Positions 24,586-34,959 of a DNA stretch of 64,000 nucleotides are shown here, in pieces. The position numbers were made by a program, and so were the translations under genes. The stretch is taken from the NCBI RefSeq assembly GCF_036321025.1, contig NZ_JAZAPB010000001.1:1420212-1484211 (forward strand), in the 5' to 3' direction. Below the pieces are notes generated by a model. That model did no database searches and was not told the origin of the DNA. It was given only the letters and a program-made list of their open reading frames with translations. Source of the DNA: Alteraurantiacibacter hainanensis. GTDB taxonomy: Bacteria; Pseudomonadota; Alphaproteobacteria; Sphingomonadales; Sphingomonadaceae. The stretch's first letter is position 1, and each line of letters opens with the position of its first letter.

Positions 24586-25326
24586 ATGGCCACGACGCCG
24601 CATAGCGTAGGCGATATCCTCGACTGTCTCGAGGAACTTGCCCAAGACAATGACGAGGTGTCGGTGGCCCAGGTGATGGGGGCATTCGGCACGCGCACCT
24701 TCGGCCCCGCGATCATGGTGCCGGCCTTGCTGGAAATAACGCCGGTGGGCGCGATACCGGGTGTGCCGACCTTCCTCGCGACAATCGTCATCCTCGTCGC
24801 GGCCCAGAAGATGCTGGGGCGCCGCGCCCTGTGGCTGCCCGGCATCATCGGTAATCGCTGCGTTTCGGCAGAGAAGCTGGAAATGTCCGCCGACAAGCTG
24901 CGTTCGCTCGCCCGCTTCATGGACCGGCACTTGCACCGGCGACTGAAATTGATGACCCGCGCGCCCTTCGCGCAGATCGCGGCGGGCATGGTCATCCTGC
25001 TGTGCCTGACTGTCCCGCTCCTCGAAGTGCTGCCCTTTGCCAGTAGCGTGCCCATGCTCGCCATCGCCGCCTTCGGCCTCGCGGTGCTGATGCGCGATGG
25101 CGTGCTGATGATCGCCGCGCTTGCGGCCAGCCTGCTCGCGCTGGGCCTGGGATTCGACTACTGGGACGGGGGCGTCAGCGATACCGAGGCCACCGACGGC
25201 GTGGTGGACGAGGAGACGATGGACTCCGTGAAGGAGCAGGCGAAAGATGCCGGCGATGCCGCCCGCGAGGCGGCCGAGAAGGCCGGCGAGCAGGCGCAAG
25301 AGGCGGTGACCGGCGAGAAGAAGTAG
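24586..25326 (+). CDS. ExoD-family exopolysaccharide synthesis protein
   Basis: A 246-residue membrane protein of the ExoD family, named for a rhizobial exopolysaccharide and alkali-tolerance gene. Residues 1-190 carry the family pattern: an N-terminal helix, FGPAIMVPALLEITPVGAIP, then ARFMDRHLHRRLKLMTRAPF and four hydrophobic helices near 125-190. The last 50 residues are different: an acidic, Ala/Glu/Lys-rich tail (QAKDAGDAAREAAEKAGEQA) resembling late-embryogenesis or coiled-coil repeats, probably unfolded. No polysaccharide gene cluster is nearby. Confidence 0.8.
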   Translation: MATTPHSVGDILDCLEELAQDNDEVSVAQVMGAFGTRTFGPAIMVPALLEITPVGAIPGVPTFLATIVILVAAQKMLGRRALWLPGIIGNRCVSAEKLEMSADKLRSLARFMDRHLHRRLKLMTRAPFAQIAAGMVILLCLTVPLLEVLPFASSVPMLAIAAFGLAVLMRDGVLMIAALAASLLALGLGFDYWDGGVSDTEATDGVVDEETMDSVKEQAKDAGDAAREAAEKAGEQAQEAVTGEKK

Positions 25327-25344
25327 CCTCGCCGGTCAGAGCTC

Positions 25345-26544
<1,200 letters not shown>

Positions 26545-26662
26545 GGGCGGACCTTCATTTCCTTGAAACGGGGGAGTCGCGGGATTGGTTTTCGCGGGCG
26601 CTAAAGCATCATCGCGCGACGCTTGCAATCGGTTCCGCCGCGTCGCAAATGCCTTTTCATCG

Positions 26663-27457
26663 ATGATCGACAGCATGAGACTTGAACAGATTTGCCGCGA
26701 GGCGGGCCATATGGCGCTTCGCAAGTGGCCGGGCGAGGGTAATCCCGACGGGCAGGCGCTTGAAAGCTGGGAAAAATCTCCCGGCAGCCCCGTCTGCGAA
26801 GCGGACCTGGAGGTCGATACCTTTCTCCGCCGCGAACTGGGCGCGCTGCTGCCCGCTGCCGGATGGCTGTCGGAGGAAACCGCCGACAGCGATCACCGCC
26901 TGGAGAAAGGACTGATCTGGCTGGTCGACCCGATCGACGGCACGCGCGACTACATACGCGGGCGGCGCGGGTGGGCGATTTCGGTTGCGCTGATATCCGC
27001 CGGCAAGCCGCTGCTCGGTACGCTGGTGGCCCCGGCGCGCGAGGAAGTGTGGTCTGCCGTTGCGGGCAAGGGTGCCTGGCTCAACGGGGGCCGGTTGAAG
27101 GCCAGCACGCGGACGCAATTTCCGGGGGCGCGGGTGCCGGCGCACGACCTGCCGAAGGACGATGCCGACCTCACGAAAGTGGAGCAGCCCAATTCCATCG
27201 CCTTGCGCGTGGCCATGGTGGCGGACGACAGGGCCGACCTCGTCGCCACCCTTCGCTGGGGCTACGAGTGGGATATCGCCGCCGCGGCCCTGATCGCGCG
27301 CGAGGCGGGAGCCAGCGTCACCGATGCCTTCGGCAAGCCTCTTGCCTACAACAAGCGCGATCCGCGCGCGTTCGGCCTGCTGGCCAGCGCGCCGGGCATC
27401 CATGCCGCCGCCGTGGAAAGGCTGGCGGAACGCGCAGCGCGCCTGGTGCACAAGTAG
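26663..27457 (+). CDS. cysQ: Inositol monophosphatase-family 3'(2'),5'-bisphosphate nucleotidase, CysQ-like
   Basis: A Mg-dependent phosphatase of about 264 residues. The metal-binding signatures are clear: WLSEETADS (first Glu pair), LVDPIDGTRDYIRG (the DPxDGT core) and YEWDIAAAALIAREAG (WDxAAA). The family includes CysQ, which removes PAP from sulfate assimilation, inositol monophosphatases and histidinol phosphatases; the short length and the DYIRG segment favour CysQ, but the substrate is uncertain. Start candidates are 26663 and 26675, neither with a strong Shine-Dalgarno. It is divergent from sucC and convergent with glpX. Confidence 0.75.
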   Translation: MIDSMRLEQICREAGHMALRKWPGEGNPDGQALESWEKSPGSPVCEADLEVDTFLRRELGALLPAAGWLSEETADSDHRLEKGLIWLVDPIDGTRDYIRGRRGWAISVALISAGKPLLGTLVAPAREEVWSAVAGKGAWLNGGRLKASTRTQFPGARVPAHDLPKDDADLTKVEQPNSIALRVAMVADDRADLVATLRWGYEWDIAAAALIAREAGASVTDAFGKPLAYNKRDPRAFGLLASAPGIHAAAVERLAERAARLVHK

Positions 27458-27493
27458 CCGGAGCGCCAGCGGTCACGGCCCACCCACCAGCGA

Positions 27494-28486
27494 TCAGATG
27501 CGGTGTTCGCCCCGCACCCAGCGAACCGTTCCGCTGCTGGCGCGCATCACCACGCTCTCCGTTGTCATGATCCGTTCGCCGTTCGGCCGCTTGATGCGCT
27601 TCACGCCGCTTAGCAGCGAGCCATCGGTCACGCCCGTTGCAGCGAAGATGCAGTCGCCCTTCGCAAGGTCGTGCAGCTTGTAGATGCGGTCGAGATCCTC
27701 GATCCCCCACTTCGCCGCGCGGCGGCGTTCGTCGTCGTTGCGGAACAGCAGGCGACCGTTGAACTGCCCGCCGACACAGCGCAGCGCGGCTGCCGCCAGC
27801 ACGCCTTCGGGCGCGCCGCCGCTGCCCATGTACATGTCGATGGTGGTGTCCTGGTCGGTCGTGGCGATCACGCCTGCGACATCGCCATCGCCGATCAGCA
27901 CCACGCCGCAGCCAATTCCGCGCAGCTCGGCGATCAGATCGGCATGGCGCGGGCGATCGAGCACGCACACGATGATGTCCCTGGGCTCCACGCCCTTGGC
28001 CTTGGCGACGGCCTCGACATTCTCGGTCACGCTCTTGTCGAGGCTGATCACGTCCTCGGGATAGCCGGGGCCGACCGCGATCTTGTCCATGTAGACGTCG
28101 GGCGCGTTGAGCAGGCAGCCTTCTTCCGCCGCCGCCAGCACGGCCAGCGCGTTGGGCCCTGCCTTGGCAGTGATGGTGGTGCCTTCCAGCGGATCGAGGG
28201 CGATGTCGATCTTGGGCCCCTTGCCCGGCGCGCCGCCCACTTTCTCGCCGATGTAGAGCATGGGCGCCTCGTCGCGCTCGCCTTCGCCGATCACCACTGT
28301 GCCGTCGATGTAGAGCGTGTCGAAGCTGGTGCGCATCGCCTCCACCGCGGCGGCGTCGGCGGCCTTCTCGTCCCCGCGTCCGACAAGGTCGGAGGCGGCA
28401 ACGGCGGCGGCCTCCGTCACGCGGACCAGTTCCAGCACAAGCACTCGGTCGAGCACGCTTTCGGAGGAGGTCTTCTTGGAATTCAT
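27494..28486 (-). CDS. glpX: Class II fructose-1,6-bisphosphatase GlpX
   Basis: A 330-residue gluconeogenic phosphatase. Key motifs: VTEAAAVAASDLVGRGDEKA, GTVVIGEGERDEAPMLYIGE, and the metal and substrate site DIALDPLEGTTITAKAGPNA. The segment YMGSGGAPEGVLAAAALRC is also typical of GlpX. In many alphaproteobacteria hom and glpX are adjacent and co-directional. Here the same strand order is kept but a plus-strand gene (28538-29020) stands between them. Confidence 0.95.
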   Translation of the reverse strand: MNSKKTSSESVLDRVLVLELVRVTEAAAVAASDLVGRGDEKAADAAAVEAMRTSFDTLYIDGTVVIGEGERDEAPMLYIGEKVGGAPGKGPKIDIALDPLEGTTITAKAGPNALAVLAAAEEGCLLNAPDVYMDKIAVGPGYPEDVISLDKSVTENVEAVAKAKGVEPRDIIVCVLDRPRHADLIAELRGIGCGVVLIGDGDVAGVIATTDQDTTIDMYMGSGGAPEGVLAAAALRCVGGQFNGRLLFRNDDERRRAAKWGIEDLDRIYKLHDLAKGDCIFAATGVTDGSLLSGVKRIKRPNGERIMTTESVVMRASSGTVRWVRGEHRI

Positions 28487-28537
28487 TGGTAATTCAGGCT
28501 CCCATCTGAATGTCGGCTTCGCGCTTAGGTCGGGGGG

Positions 28538-29020
28538 ATGACATTGTCGAGGCAGCTTGCCCTGTTTTTTGCAACAGCTGCCCTGGCGTCAGGCGCCCAG
28601 GCCCAGCAGGCCTATGGGCCGGTCGACTCGAACGCAGTCGTCGATGACGACGAGCCCGTACCGCTCACCGAACCCGAATTGTGCGAGGAAGAAGTCCGCG
28701 AGGACGGGGCAATCGTGGTCTGCCGCGAACTTCCGCAGTCGGAGCGCTACATGTCACCCCTGCCGCGCCCCGTGCAGTCGGACAGGCGGCACGTGCCCGG
28801 CCTTACCGATCCGCCTTGCTGGATGCTCGGCCTCGGGCCGCCGAGCTGCATCCGCATGGGCTACGTTCCGCCCTATCCCCCGCTGATCGACACCACTGCA
28901 TTTCCCGAACCGCTGAGCGCGGCGGAGGCGGCGGCGGTAAGCGCCGTTCCCGTGGATGAGGCCGAGAAGACCGAACTCACGGGTGAGCGCGAGCCGATCG
29001 ATCTTTCCGAAGACGGCTAG
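28538..29020 (+). CDS. Secreted protein with VC..SERY motif, unknown function
   Basis: A 160-residue exported protein, signal peptide residues 1-22 (ATAALASGAQAQ). The mature part has CEEEVREDGAIVVCREL directly followed by QSERYMSPLPRP, then two more cysteines (PPCWMLG, PSCIRMG) and an acidic C terminus. The VC-x(7)-SERY arrangement with a Pro-rich follow-up closely parallels the secreted protein at 4597-5271. It lies on the plus strand between glpX and hom. Its TAG shares the palindrome CTAG (29017-29020) with the hom stop codon. Confidence 0.7.
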   Translation: MTLSRQLALFFATAALASGAQAQQAYGPVDSNAVVDDDEPVPLTEPELCEEEVREDGAIVVCRELPQSERYMSPLPRPVQSDRRHVPGLTDPPCWMLGLGPPSCIRMGYVPPYPPLIDTTAFPEPLSAAEAAAVSAVPVDEAEKTELTGEREPIDLSEDG

Positions 29021-30327
29021 CCGATCAGGCGCATCACCAGCGGCTCTTCCACCAGGCTTGGCGACCCGTCGAGCAGGTCGAGAGCCTTGGTGACGGCGCT
29101 TTCGGGTCCCTCGTGGGTCACTATGGCGACCAGCACCGGCTCGCCATCGGCTTCCTCAGGTCGGCCGTGCTGCATCATGCTCTCGATGGAGACGCCGGCA
29201 TCGCGCATGGCGGCGGTGATTTCGGCCAGGACGCCGGGACGATCGGCGACGATGAAGCGAACGTAGGCGCGGTTGCGGCGATTGCCCGGATCGGCGGGCG
29301 TGCTGGCGGTCAGCGAGGCCACCGGCTGCGAGAACGGCGCCATTGTGGTGCCGCGGGCGATATCGATCAGGTCGGCCACCACCGCGCTGGCCGTGGGACC
29401 ATCGCCCGCGCCCGCGCCTTCGAACAGCAGGCGGCCCACGTGGTTGCCTTCGGCCACCACGGCATTGGTCGGACCGTCGACCGAGGCCAGTGGGTGGCGG
29501 ACCGGGATCAGGTAGGGCGCGACGCGCTGGAACAGGTGACGCTCGCCGTCCGAATCCGTGCAATCGGACAGGCCGATCAGCCTGATGACGTAGCCGAGCG
29601 CACGCGCCTGCGCGATGTCGGCGGCGCGAATGCTGCTGATGCCGCTGGTGTCCACGGCGTCGAAATCCAGCTGCGTGCCATAGGCATTACTGGCCAGGAT
29701 GGAGAGCTTGTGCGCCGCATCCACGCCTTCGATATCGAAAGTCGGATCGGCTTCGGCATAGCCGAGCGCCTGGGCATCGGCGAGCACCTCGGAAAAGTCC
29801 CTGCCGGTCGTCTCCATTTCGGAAAGGATGTAATTGCAGGTGCCGTTGAGGATGCCGTAGATGCGCTCGATCCGATTGGCGGCAGCGCCTTCGGCCAGCC
29901 CCTTGATCACGGGGATGCCACCCGCCACCGCGGCCTCGTAACGCAACGGAACGCTGTGCTCCTCGGCCAGCCGGGCGAGTTCCAGTCCGTGATGCGCCAC
30001 CATCGCCTTGTTCGCCGTGACCAGGCCCTTGCCGCTGCCGAGTGCCTTTCGCGCCAGGGCCAGGGCGGGGCCGTCCGATCCGCCGACCAGCTCCACCACC
30101 ACGTCCACGTCGTCGCGTGCGGCGAAGGCGGTCATGTCGTCTTCCCAGGCGAAGGGAGACAGATCGACGCCGCGATCCTTCGCGCGTTCGCGCGCCGATA
30201 CGGCCACGACCTCGATAGCCTTCCCGGCGCGGCGCGCGATCAGGTCGCCGTTTTCTTCCAGCAGGCGCAGGACGCCCGCCCCCACGGTGCCGAGCCCGGC
30301 CAGTGCAATTCGCAAGGTGTCTGCCAT
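29017..30327 (-). CDS. hom: Homoserine dehydrogenase
   Basis: A 436-residue enzyme that reduces aspartate semialdehyde to homoserine for threonine and methionine synthesis. Order of domains: NAD(P)-binding (LRIALAGLGTVGAGVLRLL), catalytic domain (KGLVTANKAMVAHHG; GILNGTCNYILSEME; GYAEADPTFDIEGVDAAHK, with the catalytic Lys and acidic residues), and a C-terminal ACT domain (FIVADRPGVLAEITAAMRDA) for feedback control by threonine. The upstream same-strand gene is a lipoprotein 77 bases away. Confidence 0.96.
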   Translation of the reverse strand: MADTLRIALAGLGTVGAGVLRLLEENGDLIARRAGKAIEVVAVSARERAKDRGVDLSPFAWEDDMTAFAARDDVDVVVELVGGSDGPALALARKALGSGKGLVTANKAMVAHHGLELARLAEEHSVPLRYEAAVAGGIPVIKGLAEGAAANRIERIYGILNGTCNYILSEMETTGRDFSEVLADAQALGYAEADPTFDIEGVDAAHKLSILASNAYGTQLDFDAVDTSGISSIRAADIAQARALGYVIRLIGLSDCTDSDGERHLFQRVAPYLIPVRHPLASVDGPTNAVVAEGNHVGRLLFEGAGAGDGPTASAVVADLIDIARGTTMAPFSQPVASLTASTPADPGNRRNRAYVRFIVADRPGVLAEITAAMRDAGVSIESMMQHGRPEEADGEPVLVAIVTHEGPESAVTKALDLLDGSPSLVEEPLVMRLIG

Positions 30328-30404
30328 GAATATCCCCGTCCGTCAGTCGCGGCAGCAGGCGTTAGGCAAGGCGAGGGCCGTTGGCCAGACCAGTCGTGCT
30401 TTGC

Positions 30405-31283
30405 CTAGGTAAAGCGCCGCTCGCAGGGCCCGAGCTGGTCAAGGATGAAGGCGTAGTCCTCGCGCGCCTGGTCTTGCGATGCACGGTCGCGCTGAAGGAA
30501 GGAATCGTCTGGCAGTTCGCGCGGCAGGAAACAGGCGAAACGGTACCATGCCAGCGATCGGGGCTCGGGCGGAGTTGCCGAAGCATCGACCAGCTCGCCA
30601 AGGGACACGCCCCATTCGGGGGTCATGCCAGGGCGGCGAATCACCGAAAGAGAAACCGGCGCACCGGTCTCGGTCTCAACGAACATCTGCGTCTCCGATT
30701 CGCCCGCCAGGTTGCCGGGGACCGAGATGACGTCGCGCAAACCGGTGATCACCGGCGGCACATCGCTGGATGCAAGCTGCGTCAGCACGCGGCGAACGCG
30801 CGCCTCGATATCGGGGCCCGCAGGCAGCATCGAATCGGACGAAAGCAACTGGATCGCCCCCGGCTGGGTGCGGGAAAGGTCGCCGAACAGCAGGAATCGC
30901 TTGTCTTCCAGATCGGGCGCATCGCCATCGGCCAGGCGGGGCTGATCGACCACGTAGGTCAGCTGTTCGCCCACGCCCTGCGGCGCTGCCAGCAGCGCTT
31001 CGGTCTGCGCTTCCACGTACAGGCGCACGCGCGAAGGCGGCACGTCGGGCGCACGTTCCGGCGGATAGGAAATCTGCTCGGCGACGCTGACGATGGCCAC
31101 TGTATCCGCTTCCATCGCCATGGTGACCAGGTCGGCATAGGTCGGTGCCTGCGAAGGAGGCAGTTCCGCGACCGGCCTGTCCTGAGAGAGGGCAGGGCCG
31201 GAACTGGCGCAGGCCGCCAGCGAAAAGGCCATGGCGGAGGCTATCACCGCGCGGGCGGTACGAGGAAGAAAATGCGTTTGCAT
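30405..31283 (-). CDS. Lipoprotein of unknown function
   Basis: A 292-residue lipoprotein: the start at 31283 has AAGGA upstream and gives a signal ending in the lipobox SLAAC. The body shows no family I recognise; it has VTMAMEADTVAIVSVAEQI, RVRLYVEAQTEALLA and YVVDQPRLADGDAPDLEDKR, and near the C terminus WYRFACFLPRELPDD and LGPCERRF, so a disulfide between the last two cysteines is likely. It is encoded just upstream of hom on the same strand, and divergently from the tonB operon across a 349-base gap. Confidence 0.65.
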   Translation of the reverse strand: MQTHFLPRTARAVIASAMAFSLAACASSGPALSQDRPVAELPPSQAPTYADLVTMAMEADTVAIVSVAEQISYPPERAPDVPPSRVRLYVEAQTEALLAAPQGVGEQLTYVVDQPRLADGDAPDLEDKRFLLFGDLSRTQPGAIQLLSSDSMLPAGPDIEARVRRVLTQLASSDVPPVITGLRDVISVPGNLAGESETQMFVETETGAPVSLSVIRRPGMTPEWGVSLGELVDASATPPEPRSLAWYRFACFLPRELPDDSFLQRDRASQDQAREDYAFILDQLGPCERRFT

Positions 31284-31632
31284 GGCGGTCCTTATGCTTG
31301 CGGCGGCGCCTTCAGACAATGCGCAACAGCGCCCTTCGGGTCCGCTCCTCGCACCAGCACAGCTTTGCCGTGCTGAATCCCGACTTAATCAACAAAGGGT
31401 TTGCCCCATCCCTTTCAGCCCGTTAAGAGCCGCCCAAGTCTGTCCGGGAGAATGATAGAAATTTTCTCGCTGTGGCGTTATGGGCACAATTCTGGTTGTG
31501 TTGCGTAGATGTCACAAGGTATCATGCGATAGACCAACAAAATCATGCGGGGCATTCCGGGAAAATCCCGGGTTGTCTCAGGAGGGCCGGATTTTCGATC
31601 CGGCCGGACGTAAAACGGAGTGAAGGGACTGG
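31284..31632. other. Intergenic region between the lipoprotein gene and tonB, structured leader
   Basis: A divergent promoter region of 349 bases with lower GC than its surroundings. On the plus strand it holds TTGTG-N12-CACAA (31496-31517), then two consecutive perfect hairpins before tonB: CCGGGA-aaa-TCCCGG at 31557-31571, and GGCCGGAT-tttcg-ATCCGGCC at 31585-31605. The hairpins lie in the likely 5' untranslated RNA of the tonB-exbB-exbD operon, 28 bases before the ATG at the near end. No open frame looks real here. Confidence 0.6.
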
Positions 31633-32304
31633 ATGGCTTACGCTGACCAAGAGATGAGCGGCAGTCGAATAGTTTCGATTGTCATCGTTGCCCTCATCCA
31701 CGTTGCAGTGGGCTACCTGCTCATTTCCGGACTCGCCATTTCGGCGGCGAAGGAAGTGATAGAGCGCGTGACCACAGTGGATATCGAGGAGCCGGAACCG
31801 GAGCCGGAGGAAGAGCCACCGCCACCCCCGCCCGAACCCGAAACTGCGCCGCCGCCGCCAGTCGCGCCGCCGCCGCCAATGAACATTTCGCCGGCACCGC
31901 CGCCGATCCGCACGCAGACGAACATCCCGCCGCCGGCACCCCCGGCGCTGAGGATTCCGCCTCCGGCACCGGCTGCGCCGCCTCCGGCACCGCCGCCGCC
32001 GCCGCCTTCGCAGGCACGTCCGGCATCGCCCGACGGCCAGGCCCGCTGGCAGCGCCGCATCATCGAAAACTATCCGTCGCGCGCCCTGCGTCGCGAAATC
32101 GAGGGTACGGTCGGTGTAAGCGTTACCGTCAGCGCGGACGGACGGGTCTCGGGCTGCCGTGTCACCCGTTCTGCCGACCCCATTCTGGACCAGGCCGCGT
32201 GTGACGACATGGAGCGCTACGCCAGGTTCAACCCGGCGCTGGATGACGCCGGTCGCCCGACTACGGGCAGCTGGTCGACCAACATCGTTTACCAGATCAA
32301 CTGA
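31633..32304 (+). CDS. tonB: Energy transducer TonB
   Basis: A 223-residue TonB protein: short cytoplasmic N terminus, one membrane anchor (IVSIVIVALIHVAVGYLLIS), a long Pro/Glu then Pro/Ala periplasmic spacer (about residues 50-135), and a C-terminal TonB domain of about 85 residues (YPSRALRREIEGTVGVSVTV, DGRVSGCRVTRSADP, a cysteine pair and NIVYQIN). It couples the inner-membrane proton motive force to outer-membrane receptors such as the one at 53322-56324. It heads an operon with exbB and two exbD genes, each with only a few tens of bases between. Confidence 0.93.
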   Translation: MAYADQEMSGSRIVSIVIVALIHVAVGYLLISGLAISAAKEVIERVTTVDIEEPEPEPEEEPPPPPPEPETAPPPPVAPPPPMNISPAPPPIRTQTNIPPPAPPALRIPPPAPAAPPPAPPPPPPSQARPASPDGQARWQRRIIENYPSRALRREIEGTVGVSVTVSADGRVSGCRVTRSADPILDQAACDDMERYARFNPALDDAGRPTTGSWSTNIVYQIN

Positions 32305-32340
32305 TCGAACAGATTTTCTCTAGGAAGAGGACACAAACGC

Positions 32341-33141
32341 ATGCTTATCGAAATTCTTGCCGCGGCCGGGGAAGCTCCGGTCAACGAGTTCGGCTTCATG
32401 GAAGCCATGGAACAGGGCGGCCCCGTCGCCTGGTCGATCCTCGCCGTGCTGGTCATTCAGTCGGTCGGTTCGTTCTACATCCTGTTCACCAAGATCTTTG
32501 AACAGAACAAGGTGATGAAGGAATACCGCACCAACCGTACCGCTTTCTGGCGTGCCGGTTCGATCAAGGAAGGCGCCACCAAGTTCGACAAGAACAGCGC
32601 ATGGCGTCAGCTCGTCGACGACGGCATCCGTGCCGGCGACGAATCCGAGAAGATGCACGACACCCTGGAATCGCATGACTGGCTGCACGGCACGCTCGCC
32701 CGTTCGGAAAGCGCCATCATGGCCAAGCTGAACGGCGGCCTGCCGTTCCTCGCCACCGTGGGTGCTACCGCTCCGTTCGTCGGCCTGCTCGGCACCGTGA
32801 TCGGCATCTACCGCGCACTGATCAACATCGGCATCGAAGGCTCGGCCTCGATCGACAAGGTTGCCGGCCCGGTGGGTGAGGCCCTGATCATGACCGCCAT
32901 CGGTCTGCTCGTGGCCGTGCCCGCGGTGTTCGCCTACAACTACCTGATGAGCCGCAACCGCAAGATCTCCGCGATGCTTTCGGGCTTCTCGACCGACCTG
33001 CAGGCCAACATCACCTCCAACGGTGCCGTGAAGCCGGCTCTGGCCCCGACCGCGACCAAGTCGACCTCGGCCACCAAGCCCGCCACCACCAAGCCGGGTG
33101 CAACGGCCACCTCGACCTCGCCCAACGCGCCGAAGCGTTAA
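32341..33141 (+). CDS. exbB: ExbB/TolQ/MotA-family proton channel subunit
   Basis: A 266-residue ExbB with three transmembrane helices: GPVAWSILAVLVIQSVGSFY near residues 28-47, PFLATVGATAPFVGLLGTVIG (the conserved TM2 signature with TVIGIYRALINIG after it), and AIGLLVAVPAVFAYNYLMSR (TM3). It forms the ring around ExbD that converts proton flow into TonB motion. A low-complexity C-terminal tail of about 35 residues (Ala/Thr/Lys/Pro, many KPA/TKP repeats) is longer than in enterobacterial ExbB; its role is unknown. Confidence 0.94.
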   Translation: MLIEILAAAGEAPVNEFGFMEAMEQGGPVAWSILAVLVIQSVGSFYILFTKIFEQNKVMKEYRTNRTAFWRAGSIKEGATKFDKNSAWRQLVDDGIRAGDESEKMHDTLESHDWLHGTLARSESAIMAKLNGGLPFLATVGATAPFVGLLGTVIGIYRALINIGIEGSASIDKVAGPVGEALIMTAIGLLVAVPAVFAYNYLMSRNRKISAMLSGFSTDLQANITSNGAVKPALAPTATKSTSATKPATTKPGATATSTSPNAPKR

Positions 33142-33226
33142 GCGGTCGATATACCGATCCGGCGGGCGTTTTCGCATGCGAGCGCCCGCCGCCAGAATTC
33201 AAGTAACCTGAGATAGGACTAGAGAC

Positions 33227-33763
<537 letters not shown>

Positions 33764-33798
33764 TCGGCGCGGACGAGTAATCTAAGGAGTAAGCTACC

Positions 33799-34233
33799 AT
33801 GGCAATGTCAGGCGGCAGCGATGATGGCGAGCCGATGATGGACATGAACATGACGCCGTTGATCGACGTCCTGCTCGTGCTCCTCATCATGTTCATCATT
33901 ACCATCCCGGTGGCGACGCACGCGGTCAATATCGACCTGCCTTCGCCCACCAACAACCCGGACACCCCGGAAGTCGATCCGGTCAAGAACAAGATCGTGC
34001 TGACGCCCACTGGCGAGATCCTGTGGAACGCCGAACCGATCAGCCAGGGCGAACTGGTGGGCAACCTGCAGCAATCGCTGACCTATGCGGTCGAGCCGGA
34101 ACTGCAGTTCGAGCCCGAAGCCAACGCCAGCTACGACCTGTCGGCCAAGGTGCTCAACATCATCAAAGCCAGCGGCGTGACCAAGTTCGGCTTCGTCGGC
34201 AACGAGAAGTATCGCTCGTTCGGCAAGGAATAA
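33799..34233 (+). CDS. exbD: ExbD/TolR-family protein, second copy
   Basis: A 144-residue ExbD of standard length: MDMNMTPLIDVLLVLLIMFI contains the conserved membrane Asp, followed by a compact periplasmic domain ending ASGVTKFGFVGNEKYRSFGKE. It lies 35 bases after the first exbD with its own AAGGAG. An intrinsic terminator at 34267-34298 ends this operon, so tonB-exbB-exbD-exbD form one unit. Confidence 0.93.
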   Translation: MAMSGGSDDGEPMMDMNMTPLIDVLLVLLIMFIITIPVATHAVNIDLPSPTNNPDTPEVDPVKNKIVLTPTGEILWNAEPISQGELVGNLQQSLTYAVEPELQFEPEANASYDLSAKVLNIIKASGVTKFGFVGNEKYRSFGKE

Positions 34234-34266
34234 TCGCCTCGGGCGATTGCGCTTTCAAGCAATGCG

Positions 34267-34298
34267 AAAAAGGGGCGGAGCGATCCGCCCCTTTTTTT
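34267..34298 (+). terminator. Strong intrinsic terminator of the tonB-exbB-exbD operon
   Basis: GGGGCGGA (34272-34279) pairs with TCCGCCCC (34284-34291) around a four-base loop; the flanking A5 and T7 tracts extend the stem and give the U-run. It separates the first four genes from the third exbD. Confidence 0.9.
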
Positions 34299-34361
34299 GT
34301 CCGTCTCATTTCGCCAGAGGGGCAGTTACCGCCTGTCCATCCGGGCAACTTGACCGAGATA

Positions 34362-34393
34362 CGATTGTGTGATGTTATGTTGTTACACAATCG
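34362..34393. promoter_or_regulatory. Inverted repeat before the third exbD
   Basis: CGATTGTGT (34362-34370) and ACACAATCG (34385-34393) form a 9-bp inverted repeat with a 14-base spacer containing GTTATGTTGTTA. The second arm ends at the first G of the GGAGGAAG ribosome site of exbD at 34403. It could be an operator or an RNA hairpin that limits translation. Confidence 0.5.
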
Positions 34394-34402
34394 GAGGAAG
34401 CC

Positions 34403-34846
34403 ATGGCAATTCGTTCAAGAATGCTCGATCGCAGCTTCAACACCACGCCGCAGCCGATGAGCGAGCTCAACATCACGCCGCTGATCGATGTCCTGCTCGT
34501 CCTTCTGGTGATGCTCATCCTCTCCATCCCCATCGCCGCCCACCGGCTCGACGTGGACCTGCCGGGACCCGGAAAAGGACCGATAACGGATTACGAGAGC
34601 GTGTCGCTCGTCGTCCAGCGGAGCGGCACGGTGCTGTGGAACGGCGAAGCAGTCTCGAGCGAGCAGCTGAACGCACGCCTCGCCAGCGCCGCCGCCCAAC
34701 CCGAAATGCCGCTGATCCGCTTCGAACCCGACGCCGAGGCCAGCTACGAGGCAAGCGTCCACGTGATCAACGCCGTAGCCGACGCGAAGCTCGACAAGTT
34801 CACCTTTGTCGGCAACGAGCGATACCGGGAATTCGATGCGGACTAA
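34403..34846 (+). CDS. exbD: ExbD/TolR-family protein, third copy
   Basis: A 147-residue ExbD with MSELNITPLIDVLLVLLVML (membrane Asp conserved), a periplasmic domain with AVSSEQLNARLASAAAQPEM, and the ending DAKLDKFTFVGNERYREFDAD. It resembles the second copy more than the first. It stands alone after a strong terminator, with its own ribosome site and an inverted repeat, so it is regulated separately from the other energy-transduction genes. It converges with the helicase gene (113-base gap without features that I can see). Confidence 0.92.
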   Translation: MAIRSRMLDRSFNTTPQPMSELNITPLIDVLLVLLVMLILSIPIAAHRLDVDLPGPGKGPITDYESVSLVVQRSGTVLWNGEAVSSEQLNARLASAAAQPEMPLIRFEPDAEASYEASVHVINAVADAKLDKFTFVGNERYREFDAD

Positions 34847-34959
34847 GTTCCCGCGGTATTCCCTTCAACGGTCGCTACCCGGACTGCTTTCGCAGGCCGA
34901 CTAGACGTTGGTCGCGATAGTAGCGACGCTCGCTCTTGCGATCATGGGCTCGGCGGCCA

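Noticed and set aside
34371..34386. GTTATGTTGTTAC as a Zur-like box before the third exbD
   Set aside because: The symmetry is poor compared with alphaproteobacterial Zur sites, and the surrounding inverted repeat explains the pattern better.
34901..34957. Short minus-strand frame (MAAEPMIARAS...) after the helicase stop, considered as pdeM start
   Set aside because: It has 19 codons and no metallophosphoesterase motif.
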